From: Alistipes sp. dk3624
GTDB lineage: Bacteria > Bacteroidota > Bacteroidia > Bacteroidales > Rikenellaceae
Assembly: GCF_009557455.1 (NCBI RefSeq)
Contig: NZ_CP045651.1
Coordinates: forward strand, 372,001 to 436,000
Reading direction: 5' to 3'
Length of the DNA: 64,000 nt
The notes below the pieces were generated by a model. The model searched no databases and was not told where the DNA came from. It saw only the letters and a list, made by a program, of their open reading frames with translations. Made by a program: the position numbers and the translations under genes. Position 1 is the stretch's first letter, and every line of letters starts with the position of its first letter. Below, in pieces: positions 8,891-18,393 of this stretch.

Positions 8891-11215
8891 ATGATTTTTT
8901 TTAAAAACTTTCTCTACCTGCTACGGCATCACAAAGCGGCCGCCCTGCTGAACCTCGCAGGACTGACCGTCGCGCTCGCCTCGTTCATGCTAATCGTCAT
9001 GCAGGTCGACTACGACCTGGGCTATGACCGGCAGTACGAAAACGCCGACCGGATTTTCCGGATCGAACGCAGTTCGGCAGCGGACAACGCCACCGTCTTT
9101 TCACCCTGGATCGGCAACGACTTTTCGACCGTCGAACAAATGACCGCATCCGTTCCGGACATCGCAGGGGAAGGCGGACTGAGATGGTTTTCAAACAATG
9201 TTTTCGACGAGTCGGAGACACGGTTTCCGATCCGGTGCATACAGGTCACGGAAAACTGGCCGGAGGTATTCGGTTTCCGGTATGTCGGGGGAGATCCGGA
9301 CAGGCTTTCCGAACCGGGCACAGCCGTCGTTCCGGAAAGTTTTGCAAAAACGGCCTTTCCGGACGGCGACGCCGTCGGCAAAACGCTGATTCCGGAAAAT
9401 TACGAAAAACCGCTACAAATCGTCGCCGTTTACCGGGATTTTCCGAAGAATTCATCCGTAAAAAACGATGTCTACACGGTTCGTCCGCTCGAAACTACCA
9501 TCTCCGACATCATGTATTATATCGTGGCGAACGATGCCGGACACAAAGCGAAAATAGAGGCCGATCTGACCCGGAAAATCCGGGAGACCGACGGCGATTC
9601 GACGAAACGTATCCGGCTCCATAACCTGCACGACGTATATTATGCGACGGACTGCATCAGCGACTCCCACGAAAAAGGCAGTCGCGCGACCACCTTGTCG
9701 CTGATCGCCGCCGCCATTCTGATTCTCGGGATCGCCGCCATCAATTCGGTCAATTTCGCGATCGCACTGATACCGACCCGCGTACGAAGCCTGAACGCTC
9801 GTAAGATTTTCGGATGCAAAACTTCCGTATTACGGCGCAATCTGATCGCCGAAACTGTCGGGACAACGCTGGTTGCATTTTTACTGGCGCTGTGCATCGT
9901 ACAATGGCTGTCTCCGCTGTCGGCGAATCTGCTGAACGGAATCGCTTCGCCGAGCGAGAATCCGGCTGCGATCTGGATCTCGCTGGCCGCCGCTTCGACA
10001 ACCGGGATACTTTCGGGACTTTACCCGGCTTTTTACAGCACCTCGTTCAATCCGGCCCTCGCGATCCAGGGAAATTTCGGAAATACCCGTACCGGGAAAC
10101 GGCTGCGCACCGTGCTGATTGCAACACAGTTCATGGTCACTATCGGCTTTATCGCAGCGGCCCTGCTCATTCACCGGCAAGACAGGTTTCTGAAAAGCCA
10201 CGATCTCGGCTTCCGGCAACAAAACATCCTGATAACGACCGTATCGTCGAAAACGAGCGAACAACCGGACGCATACGCCGGCATGCTGAAAAGCCATCCC
10301 GCCATCGCTGACGTCACCTTCTCGTTCGGCCAACTCGTCGACCGCACCCCTCCGATGCGGCTTTCGTCCGTTTACAAAAATCGAACAAGCAAATTCTGCG
10401 TCTATTGCGTAGCGTCCAATTTCTTGTCGTTCATGGGAATGGAGATTGCCGAAGGGCGCGACTTCCGGGAAACCGACCGTCTGAAAGAAAACAATACGTT
10501 CATTTTCAATCAAACGGCCGAAAGAAAATACGGCATAGAACCGAACAGCACGATCCACGGTTTCACCGCCCGGGACGACATCGCAGGGATTGTCCGGGAC
10601 TTCAACTACCAGCCGTTGCAATACGCGATCGAACCGGCCGCCTTTTGCCTGTTCGGAATCAATGACTGCATTCCGCTGAACGTCGTTTACGTGAAAGTCA
10701 ACGGAGGCGATCTGGCGGCCGTCATCGGGCACATCCGGGAAACGGGCGGGAAATTCGACATCCGAAACCGGGCTCAGGACATCGTTTTCATGGATCAAGC
10801 GATCGGCAACCTGTATCGGAAAGAAGCCCTTTTTTCGAAACAGATCGCCCTGTTCAGCCTGCTGTCGATCCTCATATCGGTCGTCGGAGTCTTCGGCCTC
10901 GTGCTGTTCGACATGCAGTACCGCCGCAAAGAGATCGGGCTGCGGAAAGTACACGGCGCCACCTCAGGAGAAATCCTGCGCATGTTCAATGCCGGATACA
11001 TACGGATAATTCTGATCTGTTTCGCCGTCGCGACGCCGATAACGTGGTACGCGGGCGACAAGTGGCTGGAACGGTTCGCTTACCGGACTCCGATCGATCC
11101 GTGGATATTCGGCACGGCCCTATCGCTCGTGCTGTCGATTACCGTCGCGACCATTTCGCTATTGTGCTACCGTACCGCCCGTGAAAACCCGGCCGACTCG
11201 ATCCGGAAAGAATAA
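8891..11215 (+). CDS. FtsX/MacB-type ABC permease 3 of 6 (subfamily B)
   Basis: 774 residues, same two-module fold. The N-terminus (KNFLYLLRHHKAAALLNLAG) and the motif VDYDLGYDRQYENADRIFR start the first periplasmic domain. The central region has RVRSLNARKIFGCKTSVLRRNLIAE in place of the CNG motif of permeases 1-2. The coupling segment is YRRKEIGLRKVHGATSGEI. It is the first of four subfamily B proteins in the operon. Ends ENPADSIRKE. Starts 21 bp after permease 2. Confidence 0.92.
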   Translation: MIFFKNFLYLLRHHKAAALLNLAGLTVALASFMLIVMQVDYDLGYDRQYENADRIFRIERSSAADNATVFSPWIGNDFSTVEQMTASVPDIAGEGGLRWFSNNVFDESETRFPIRCIQVTENWPEVFGFRYVGGDPDRLSEPGTAVVPESFAKTAFPDGDAVGKTLIPENYEKPLQIVAVYRDFPKNSSVKNDVYTVRPLETTISDIMYYIVANDAGHKAKIEADLTRKIRETDGDSTKRIRLHNLHDVYYATDCISDSHEKGSRATTLSLIAAAILILGIAAINSVNFAIALIPTRVRSLNARKIFGCKTSVLRRNLIAETVGTTLVAFLLALCIVQWLSPLSANLLNGIASPSENPAAIWISLAAASTTGILSGLYPAFYSTSFNPALAIQGNFGNTRTGKRLRTVLIATQFMVTIGFIAAALLIHRQDRFLKSHDLGFRQQNILITTVSSKTSEQPDAYAGMLKSHPAIADVTFSFGQLVDRTPPMRLSSVYKNRTSKFCVYCVASNFLSFMGMEIAEGRDFRETDRLKENNTFIFNQTAERKYGIEPNSTIHGFTARDDIAGIVRDFNYQPLQYAIEPAAFCLFGINDCIPLNVVYVKVNGGDLAAVIGHIRETGGKFDIRNRAQDIVFMDQAIGNLYRKEALFSKQIALFSLLSILISVVGVFGLVLFDMQYRRKEIGLRKVHGATSGEILRMFNAGYIRIILICFAVATPITWYAGDKWLERFAYRTPIDPWIFGTALSLVLSITVATISLLCYRTARENPADSIRKE

Positions 11216-11238
11216 TTATCACAAAACGATACAAAGTC

Positions 11239-13593
11239 ATGAAAATCTTGTTACGAAACTTAGTCAACCTGTTCGCCCGGAACAAAACAGCCGCCCTGCT
11301 GAACATAGCCGGACTTACCGTTGCGTTCGCTTCGTTCATGCTCATCATGATGCAGGTATGGTATGAACTCGGATACGACCGATGCTACCCGAATGCCAAC
11401 CGGATATACGGGCTCTGTTTTCAAGTACCGCAATCCGGCGATCTGGGCACCGTGCTGCCCCGGCCGCTGGCCGAAAAACTGCTCCGGTCATCAGCCGGAA
11501 TCGAAACGGGCGGATGCCTATCGTATCAACACGGAGATCCCAACGTTCCGTTCTTTCGGCCCGAACGAGGGCCGGAGTCGGCTATCGCCGCCGGTTTTTC
11601 GCTCGTTTCGCGATCCTGGTTGGATGTCTTCGGATTCGAAACGCTTTCCGGCGACCTAAACGCCTTTTCCGAACCCAACGCGGCGATTATTCCCCATTCG
11701 CTGGCCGTAAAGCTTTTCGGCAGCGAAAACCCGGTCGGGCAAACCATTGCCAAGTCGGAAGGATACCGGGAGGCCGCCCAATTTACGATCGTCGCCGTAT
11801 ACCGTGATTTTCCGAAAAACGCCTCGTTGAAAAACGATGTCTATACCGACCTGAAGGAGCGGCTGCTCCAAGATTTCAACAACTGTTCGACCCCTTATTT
11901 CGTCCGGGTAAAACAGAATGCCGACATCCGCCGAATCGAACAGGATCTGCTACCCCTCGTATGGAATTATGCGAAAACGTATGACGAAGACTCGACAAGA
12001 AGCCAACGGCTACGGCTCGTCGGATTGAACGACCTCTATTTCTTCAACGAAACGATCTCCCAGGAAGGGGGAAACCGCAACACCACCTATTCGCTGCTGA
12101 CGGTTGCCCTGCTGATCCTGCTGATCGCGGTTATCAACTTCATTAATTTCACGATCGCACAGGCTCCGGCGCGCATGCGCAGTATCAATACGCAAAAAGT
12201 ATTCGGATGCCGCTCCCGGCAGTTGCGGATCAATCTGATCGCCGAAGCGGTCTGCCTGACGGCAGTCTCGTTCCTGCTGGCCGTACTCACCGTTCACGCA
12301 CTGGAAGAAACGAACCTATCTTCGCTGATTACCGGAGGAATCTCGCCCGGCGACTATCCCGGCCTGATCCCGATTTCTGCGGGAATCGCACTGCTGACCG
12401 GTTTTATCGCAGGAATCTATCCCGCTTTTTACATTACATCCTTGCAACCCGCCCTGGCGCTGAAGGGGACGTTCTCCGTCTCCCGGCCGGGTAAAAAACT
12501 ACGCGTCGTCCTTATTGCGGTTCAGTTCTCCATCTCGATGATACTAATTATCGTTGCGCTGGCGGTTCATATTCAAAACCGCTATATTCGACAATTCGAC
12601 ATCGGGTTGCCGCGCGAAAATATCGTAACGTTCGATCTGGGCCCGTTAGCGGGCAGATCGGCCGACCCGTTGATCCATAAGCTGAAAAGCAATCCGGACA
12701 TCGCCGACGTAACCCTCAGCCGCACTTTTATCGTCAGCAAAGGCGGAACGTTTTGCAACCGCCTTTATAAAAACGATGAAATCGGTTTCCGACTCATGGG
12801 GGTTGCGCCGAATTTTTGTTCTTTCATGGGAATGCACCTGGTCGAAGGACGGGATTTCACGGAGACCGACCAGCAGAGGGACGCTCCCGCCCTTATTTTC
12901 AACCGAACGGCAAAAAAACTTTATGACATAACCGTCCCCGACTGGCTGGAACATTCCGGAGAAATCGTCGGCATCGTCGAAGATTACCACGATAAACCGT
13001 TGCATTACTCCATCGAACCGATAGCTCTGATCGTATACGATCGTTCGTCGCCGTTGTACTGCATGTACGTCAAAATAAACAATCCCGATCCCGGACCGGC
13101 TATCGCTTTCATCAGGGAAGCCTACCGGACACTCAGTCCGCAGAGGCAGGTTCCCGACGTAAAATTCATGGAAGAACAACTGGGCAACCTGTATCAGAAG
13201 GAACGAAACCTTTCGGAAATGATTTTCCTGTTCAGCCTGGTGTCGGTATCGCTTGCGATCACCGGGGTTTTCGGAGTCATCCATTTCGAAACCTCCAGCC
13301 GGCGCAAGGAGATCGCTCTACGTAAAGTGTACGGTTCCCAAACCGGCGAAATTCTTCGGATGTTTAACAAAACCTACATCCGCATCGTATTGATATGCTT
13401 TGCGGTCGCGGCGCCTGCGGCCTATATCGTCGTAAAACGATGGCTCGAAAGCTTCACCTATAAAACACCGATCCCTAGTTGGATCTTCCTCATGGCGCCG
13501 GCTATCGTGCTGATTATCGTCGTCGCCGTCATCACGCTGCGCTGCTACAAAACCGCGACGGACAATCCTATAAAATCGATCCGAACCGAATAA
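11239..13593 (+). CDS. FtsX/MacB-type ABC permease 4 of 6 (subfamily B)
   Basis: 784 residues, two FtsX modules. Motifs: WYELGYDRCYPNANRIYG after helix 1, RMRSINTQKVFGCRSRQLRINLIAE in the middle, RRKEIALRKVYGSQTGEI before the last helices. The usual G-A-T of the coupling segment is G-S-Q here, the most divergent of the six. The C-terminus DNPIKSIRTE is encoded by a 26 bp block identical to that of permease 5, which suggests recent duplication or gene conversion. Starts 23 bp after permease 3. Confidence 0.92.
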   Translation: MKILLRNLVNLFARNKTAALLNIAGLTVAFASFMLIMMQVWYELGYDRCYPNANRIYGLCFQVPQSGDLGTVLPRPLAEKLLRSSAGIETGGCLSYQHGDPNVPFFRPERGPESAIAAGFSLVSRSWLDVFGFETLSGDLNAFSEPNAAIIPHSLAVKLFGSENPVGQTIAKSEGYREAAQFTIVAVYRDFPKNASLKNDVYTDLKERLLQDFNNCSTPYFVRVKQNADIRRIEQDLLPLVWNYAKTYDEDSTRSQRLRLVGLNDLYFFNETISQEGGNRNTTYSLLTVALLILLIAVINFINFTIAQAPARMRSINTQKVFGCRSRQLRINLIAEAVCLTAVSFLLAVLTVHALEETNLSSLITGGISPGDYPGLIPISAGIALLTGFIAGIYPAFYITSLQPALALKGTFSVSRPGKKLRVVLIAVQFSISMILIIVALAVHIQNRYIRQFDIGLPRENIVTFDLGPLAGRSADPLIHKLKSNPDIADVTLSRTFIVSKGGTFCNRLYKNDEIGFRLMGVAPNFCSFMGMHLVEGRDFTETDQQRDAPALIFNRTAKKLYDITVPDWLEHSGEIVGIVEDYHDKPLHYSIEPIALIVYDRSSPLYCMYVKINNPDPGPAIAFIREAYRTLSPQRQVPDVKFMEEQLGNLYQKERNLSEMIFLFSLVSVSLAITGVFGVIHFETSSRRKEIALRKVYGSQTGEILRMFNKTYIRIVLICFAVAAPAAYIVVKRWLESFTYKTPIPSWIFLMAPAIVLIIVVAVITLRCYKTATDNPIKSIRTE
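13555..13580 (+). repeat. 26 bp block shared with 15924-15949 (copy 1)
   Basis: The 3' end of permease 4 is identical over 26 bp, including all third codon positions, to the 3' end of permease 5. The flanking bases are also very similar. This marks a recent duplication or conversion tract within the permease array. Confidence 0.75.
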
Positions 13594-13610
13594 CGAAAAA
13601 CGAATAAGCT

Positions 13611-15962
13611 ATGCATACGCTGAAAAACCTGATTTTGCCATTTAAAAAGTACAAAGTCGCCGCCATACTCAACATCATCGGACTGTCGGTAGCTTTCGCC
13701 TCGTTCACGATCATTACGACACAGGTGAAGTACGACTTTTCGTTCGACCGGCATTACAAAAACAAAGACCGGATTTTCAGGCTCGAAACCCGTTCTTTCG
13801 ACGGCAATGTCCACAACGCGGTGGTAAGCCGGCCGATGGCAAAACCGTTGGGTTCGATTCCCGAAGTGGAACGACAAGGCTTGTTCACCGGCGGCCCGGA
13901 GCTTGCCGTCTATGATAAAAATGCCGGAAAAAACGCGCAGCAAGGCCCTTTCCGCATCTATTCCGCCGAGCCCGGCGCGCTGGACGTACTGGAATTCGAA
14001 TACGTCCGGGGAAATGCGCAACGTTTTCGCGAACCGAACACGGTATTGATCTCCGAAACGGTCGCCACCGCCCTCTACGGAACGGAAGATCCCGTAGGGC
14101 GCAGTCTGATCCTCGCGCTGGATACCGAAGCCCCGCAGGAGATCATCGGAGTCTACAAAGATTTCCCGAAAAACGGATCGGTGGAAACCGGCAGCATCGT
14201 CCGTTTTATCGGGGATGCGGATATTAACGCCAACAACGAAAGCTACGTCTATTATATCCGGCTGAATGCTCCGCAAAACAGGGGAAAAGTCGAAGCGGAA
14301 CTGTGGAACTTCAACAAACATTCCGATATCTTCAAACAGATTAAAGAAGATTCGACCATTTTCCGACTGAGCCCGATCTCCGAAATCCATTATTTGAAAA
14401 ACGTCCGGTTCGATCCTACTCCTAAAAGCAGTCGCACAACGGTCTGGTCGTTACTGGCCATCGCCGTGCTGATCATCGGGATCGCCATTGTCAATTTCGT
14501 CAATTTTTCCATCGCGCTCACGCCGGTTCGCCTGCGCAGCATCAATACACAGAAAGTGTTTGGCAATACCAACGGAGCCATCCGCTGCAACCTGATCGGG
14601 GAAGCCATGGGGATCGCCCTCCTTTCGCTACTTCTGTCGCTGATCGTCGTAAAGCTCTTCGCTGGCTCCGCATACGCCTCGTTCATCGAGAGTTGCACAA
14701 AAATCGGATCCGATCTGCAAATCCTGGCGATAACGGCCGTCGTCGCCATCGTTACCGGTCTGCTGTCGGGCATTTATCCTGCATTTTACGCGACTTCGCG
14801 GCCCCCAATCCTGGCGATCAAAGGCTCTTTTGCTCTTTCGCCGAAAGGGAAGCGCGTGCGGACGCTGCTCATCGCGTTCCAATTCGTCATTTCGATCGTC
14901 CTGATTGTTTTCTCCATTTCGATCCACGTTCAAAACCGCTACATGCAACGGTTCAATATGGGATTCGAGCGCGACAACATCTTGATCCAGCAGTGGATCG
15001 GAAGCAGGATAGCCTCGCAAAAGGATGCGTTCGCCGACAAGCTGAAAAGCAATCCGGCAATCGTCGACGTTACGTTCTCCAGCGGAAAAATCGTGGATCT
15101 CAACAAATCCCGCTGGGGTCAAACGTATAAAGGGGAACTGATTGCCCCGAATATTTTTCCGGTAGCGCCGAACTTCCTGTCGTTCATGGGAATCGGAATT
15201 ACGGAAGGACGCGACTTTATTGCGGACGACAACCGGAAATCCAACTTTACCGTCATATTCAACCAAACGGCCCAACGCCAGTACGGACTGACAGTCGGAG
15301 AACGATTCGGAGAGTGGGACATAGCAGGCATCGCCCGGGATTTCAACTTCAAGCCGCTGCAATACGGTATCGAACCGATCGCTTTCGCCGTATTCGGCGA
15401 CCATCCGATTGCGAAGAGCTGGCAGACAGGCACCCTGTACGTTAAAGTCAACCCGGCGAATCTTTCCGCCACCTTGAAGTTTATCCGGGAAACCATACAA
15501 GAATTCGATCCGGATGCGGAAGAAAATCTCGTATTTCTGGACGATTCAATCGGACAACTGTATCAGAAAGAACGGAACCTCTCGACCCTGATTTTGCTGT
15601 TCAGCCTACTGTCGATGCTGATCTCGGTCGTCGGCATATTCGGTCTCGTGCTGTTCGAAACACAGTACCGGCGTAAGGAGATCGGCATCCGGAAAATCCA
15701 CGGCGCGACCGTCGGCGAAATCCTCCGAATATTTAACGGCACTTATGTCCGGATCGTACTGGCCTGCTTCGTTGTCGCGACACCGGTCGCTTATTACGGA
15801 GTAAAACGATGGCTCGAAAATTTCGCTTACCGAACGCCGATCCATAGTTGGATCTTCCTCGCCGCGCTGATCGTCGTACTAAGCGTCGTCGTCGCGATCA
15901 TCACGCTTCGCTGCTACAAAACAGCGACGGACAATCCTATAAAATCGATTAAAACCGAATAA
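13611..15962 (+). CDS. FtsX/MacB-type ABC permease 5 of 6 (subfamily B)
   Basis: 783 residues, two FtsX modules. N-terminal KNLILPFKKYKVAAILNIIG, then VKYDFSFDRHYKNKDRIFRLE, RLRSINTQKVFGNTNGAIRCNLIGE and YRRKEIGIRKIHGATVGEILR. It is most like permease 6 over much of its length (SFDRHYKN, IRKIHGATVGEILR) but shares its extreme 3' end with permease 4, a mosaic pattern expected from exchange among tandem copies. Starts 17 bp after permease 4. Confidence 0.92.
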   Translation: MHTLKNLILPFKKYKVAAILNIIGLSVAFASFTIITTQVKYDFSFDRHYKNKDRIFRLETRSFDGNVHNAVVSRPMAKPLGSIPEVERQGLFTGGPELAVYDKNAGKNAQQGPFRIYSAEPGALDVLEFEYVRGNAQRFREPNTVLISETVATALYGTEDPVGRSLILALDTEAPQEIIGVYKDFPKNGSVETGSIVRFIGDADINANNESYVYYIRLNAPQNRGKVEAELWNFNKHSDIFKQIKEDSTIFRLSPISEIHYLKNVRFDPTPKSSRTTVWSLLAIAVLIIGIAIVNFVNFSIALTPVRLRSINTQKVFGNTNGAIRCNLIGEAMGIALLSLLLSLIVVKLFAGSAYASFIESCTKIGSDLQILAITAVVAIVTGLLSGIYPAFYATSRPPILAIKGSFALSPKGKRVRTLLIAFQFVISIVLIVFSISIHVQNRYMQRFNMGFERDNILIQQWIGSRIASQKDAFADKLKSNPAIVDVTFSSGKIVDLNKSRWGQTYKGELIAPNIFPVAPNFLSFMGIGITEGRDFIADDNRKSNFTVIFNQTAQRQYGLTVGERFGEWDIAGIARDFNFKPLQYGIEPIAFAVFGDHPIAKSWQTGTLYVKVNPANLSATLKFIRETIQEFDPDAEENLVFLDDSIGQLYQKERNLSTLILLFSLLSMLISVVGIFGLVLFETQYRRKEIGIRKIHGATVGEILRIFNGTYVRIVLACFVVATPVAYYGVKRWLENFAYRTPIHSWIFLAALIVVLSVVVAIITLRCYKTATDNPIKSIKTE
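15924..15949 (+). repeat. 26 bp block shared with 13555-13580 (copy 2)
   Basis: Second copy of the identical 3'-end block, encoding the ATDNPIKSI segment of permease 5. Confidence 0.75.
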
Positions 15963-15986
15963 CCAAACTACAAACGCTTGCCAATC

Positions 15987-18344
15987 ATGACACCTTTGAA
16001 AAATTTCTTCCACGTACTGAAAAAGTACAAAATCGCTTCGCTGCTCAACGTCATTGGGTTGAGTATCGCATTCGCCTCGTTCATGATTATCATGACGCAG
16101 GTAAAATACGATCTGTCGTTCGACCGGCATTACAAAAATGCGGATCGGATATTCCGGGTCGAAAATCAGGCAATGACCGAAAACGGAAAGTATAGCGCCA
16201 ACACCTCCCGCCTGGTGGCGGAAAAGGTGTTCGCAGCAGAACCCGAAATCGAAAAAACGGGACTGATCCAAAGTTATCAACAGCTCGACATCTACGACCA
16301 GAGTCTCGGGAAAGACTCCCGTCAGGGCCCTTTCCACTTTTATACCGCCGAACCCGACGCGCTGGATATATTGGAATTCGAATTCGTTCACGGCAGTCCG
16401 CAGCGTTTTTCGGAATCCGGGACGGTATTGATCTCGGAACAGGTCGCCACAGCGATTTACGGCGACCAAAACCCGGTCGGACGCAGCCTTATTTTCGACA
16501 AGGACACGGAGCACCCGGTAGAGATCGTCGGAGTTTATAAAAACTTTCCGCAAAACGCGACGATAAGATCCAACAGCATCGTCCGGTTTATCGGCCAGGA
16601 AAATGCCGGCAACGGCAACAACTGGAATTACGTCTATTACATCCGGCTGAACGCAAGGGAAAATGCCGAGCAAGTCATGCAGGCCATGAACAAAAAGTAT
16701 CAGGAGTTCGTCGGTACGGGAAATTCGGTTCCGGACAACTTTTTCCGGCTCACTCCGATCACCGAAACCCATTTTACACAAAGCGTCAGCTACAGTCCGA
16801 CGGATACGGGCAACCGCGCGACGGTCTACTCCCTGATGAGTATCGGCGTTCTGATTATCCTGATCGCTATGATCAACTTCGTCAATTTCTCCACTTCGCT
16901 TATTCCGACCCGTATCCGCAGCATCAACGTCCAGAAAGTGCTGGGCGGATCGAACGCCGCCATCCGACGGAACATGATTGCGGAATCGGCGGGACTCGCG
17001 GTCGTCTCGTTTTTCGTTGCGCTGCTGATCGTTCATGCATTCTCCGGAACGCCGCTGGCATCCGACATCAGCGCCCCGTGCGACGTCGGAGCCGATATGC
17101 CGATTCTGTGGGGCACGGCGCTTATCGCCGTCGCGACCGGAATCCTGTCCGGAATATACCCGGCTTTTTACAGCACCTCGTTCGCTCCGGCGCTCGTAGT
17201 GAAAGGCGTTTTCGGGCTTACCCCGAAAGGACGCCGTTTGCGCACGGTACTGATATCGGTACAGTACGCGATATCGATCACATTGATCATCGTCACACTG
17301 TCGATACACAGACAAAACCGTTACATGCAAAAATCCGATATGGGGTTCCAACGTGAAAATATCCTGACCACATGGGTGCCCCGTGAAATAGCCGACAAAA
17401 GAAAAACCCTGGCCGACAAGCTGACGAGCAATCCCGCCATCACGGACGTGACTTTCGCCGCCGGACCGTTTGTCGCAAAAGGACGGATGCGCTGGGGACG
17501 TAGTTACAAAGGAAAAGGCATTACTTATGACGCCTATCCGGTAGCTTCGAATTTTTTACGTTTCATGGGAATCCGGATTACGAACGGACGCGATTTCAAC
17601 GAAAACGATGATTTAAAACCGGAAATATCTCAAATATTCAACGAAACGTCTCAGCGGAAAGACAGCATCACAGTCGGCGAAAAGATGGAGGACGGAACAA
17701 ATATCGTAGGCATCGCCAGAGATTTCAATTTTCAACCGCTGCAATACGGCATCAATCCGTTCGCATTCGTCACGTTCGGGACAACCGAATGGGGCGCGTG
17801 GACTCCGCTGCGCTATCTGTTCGTCAAGACCAACGGAACGGATATTCCCGCCGTCGCGGATTTCATCAGGAAATCCGTCAAAGAGCTGGTTCCGGACAGC
17901 CAGCTCGACATCAGATTCATGGACGAAGAGATCGGAAATCAATACTACAAAGAACAAAAACTGTCGAATTTACTCACCTTGTTCAGCCTGCTGTCGATCT
18001 TGATCTCGATCGTAGGGGTATTCGGCCTCGTGCTGTTCGAAACCCAGTACCGTCGCAAAGAGATCGGGATTCGGAAGATCCACGGCGCGACTGTCGGCGA
18101 GATCCTCCGGATGTTCAACAAAATTTACGTGCGCATCGTACTGGCGTGTTTCGTTGTCGCCGTACCGATAGCTTACTGCATCGTCGACCGGTGGCTCGAA
18201 AACTTCGCCTACAAAGCTCCGGTCGAAATCTGGATTTATCTCGCGGCGCTGGCGATCGTGCTGGGAACCACCGTCGCCACCGTACTGATCCAGACGTACC
18301 GGGCCGCCACGGACAATCCCGTCCGGTCGTTGAAAAAACATTAA
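15987..18344 (+). CDS. FtsX/MacB-type ABC permease 6 of 6 (subfamily B)
   Basis: 785 residues from the ATG at 15987; a TTG nine bases upstream is in frame, but the ATG matches the N-termini of the other copies (MTPLKNFF against MHTLKNLI). Motifs: VKYDLSFDRHYKNADRIFRVE, RIRSINVQKVLGGSNAAIRRNMIAE, YRRKEIGIRKIHGATVGEILR. It ends DNPVRSLKKH, the only copy not ending in Glu. Last permease of the array; the shared ATPase gene starts 49 bp downstream. Confidence 0.91.
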   Translation: MTPLKNFFHVLKKYKIASLLNVIGLSIAFASFMIIMTQVKYDLSFDRHYKNADRIFRVENQAMTENGKYSANTSRLVAEKVFAAEPEIEKTGLIQSYQQLDIYDQSLGKDSRQGPFHFYTAEPDALDILEFEFVHGSPQRFSESGTVLISEQVATAIYGDQNPVGRSLIFDKDTEHPVEIVGVYKNFPQNATIRSNSIVRFIGQENAGNGNNWNYVYYIRLNARENAEQVMQAMNKKYQEFVGTGNSVPDNFFRLTPITETHFTQSVSYSPTDTGNRATVYSLMSIGVLIILIAMINFVNFSTSLIPTRIRSINVQKVLGGSNAAIRRNMIAESAGLAVVSFFVALLIVHAFSGTPLASDISAPCDVGADMPILWGTALIAVATGILSGIYPAFYSTSFAPALVVKGVFGLTPKGRRLRTVLISVQYAISITLIIVTLSIHRQNRYMQKSDMGFQRENILTTWVPREIADKRKTLADKLTSNPAITDVTFAAGPFVAKGRMRWGRSYKGKGITYDAYPVASNFLRFMGIRITNGRDFNENDDLKPEISQIFNETSQRKDSITVGEKMEDGTNIVGIARDFNFQPLQYGINPFAFVTFGTTEWGAWTPLRYLFVKTNGTDIPAVADFIRKSVKELVPDSQLDIRFMDEEIGNQYYKEQKLSNLLTLFSLLSILISIVGVFGLVLFETQYRRKEIGIRKIHGATVGEILRMFNKIYVRIVLACFVVAVPIAYCIVDRWLENFAYKAPVEIWIYLAALAIVLGTTVATVLIQTYRAATDNPVRSLKKH

Positions 18345-18393
18345 TTATTTTCCGAACATTCATAATCATCCATTCTTTTTAAAAATTACTGCT

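Noticed and set aside
15978-15986. A TTG start for permease 6 nine bases upstream
   Set aside because: The ATG at 15987 aligns with the N-termini of the sibling permeases and needs no rare start codon.
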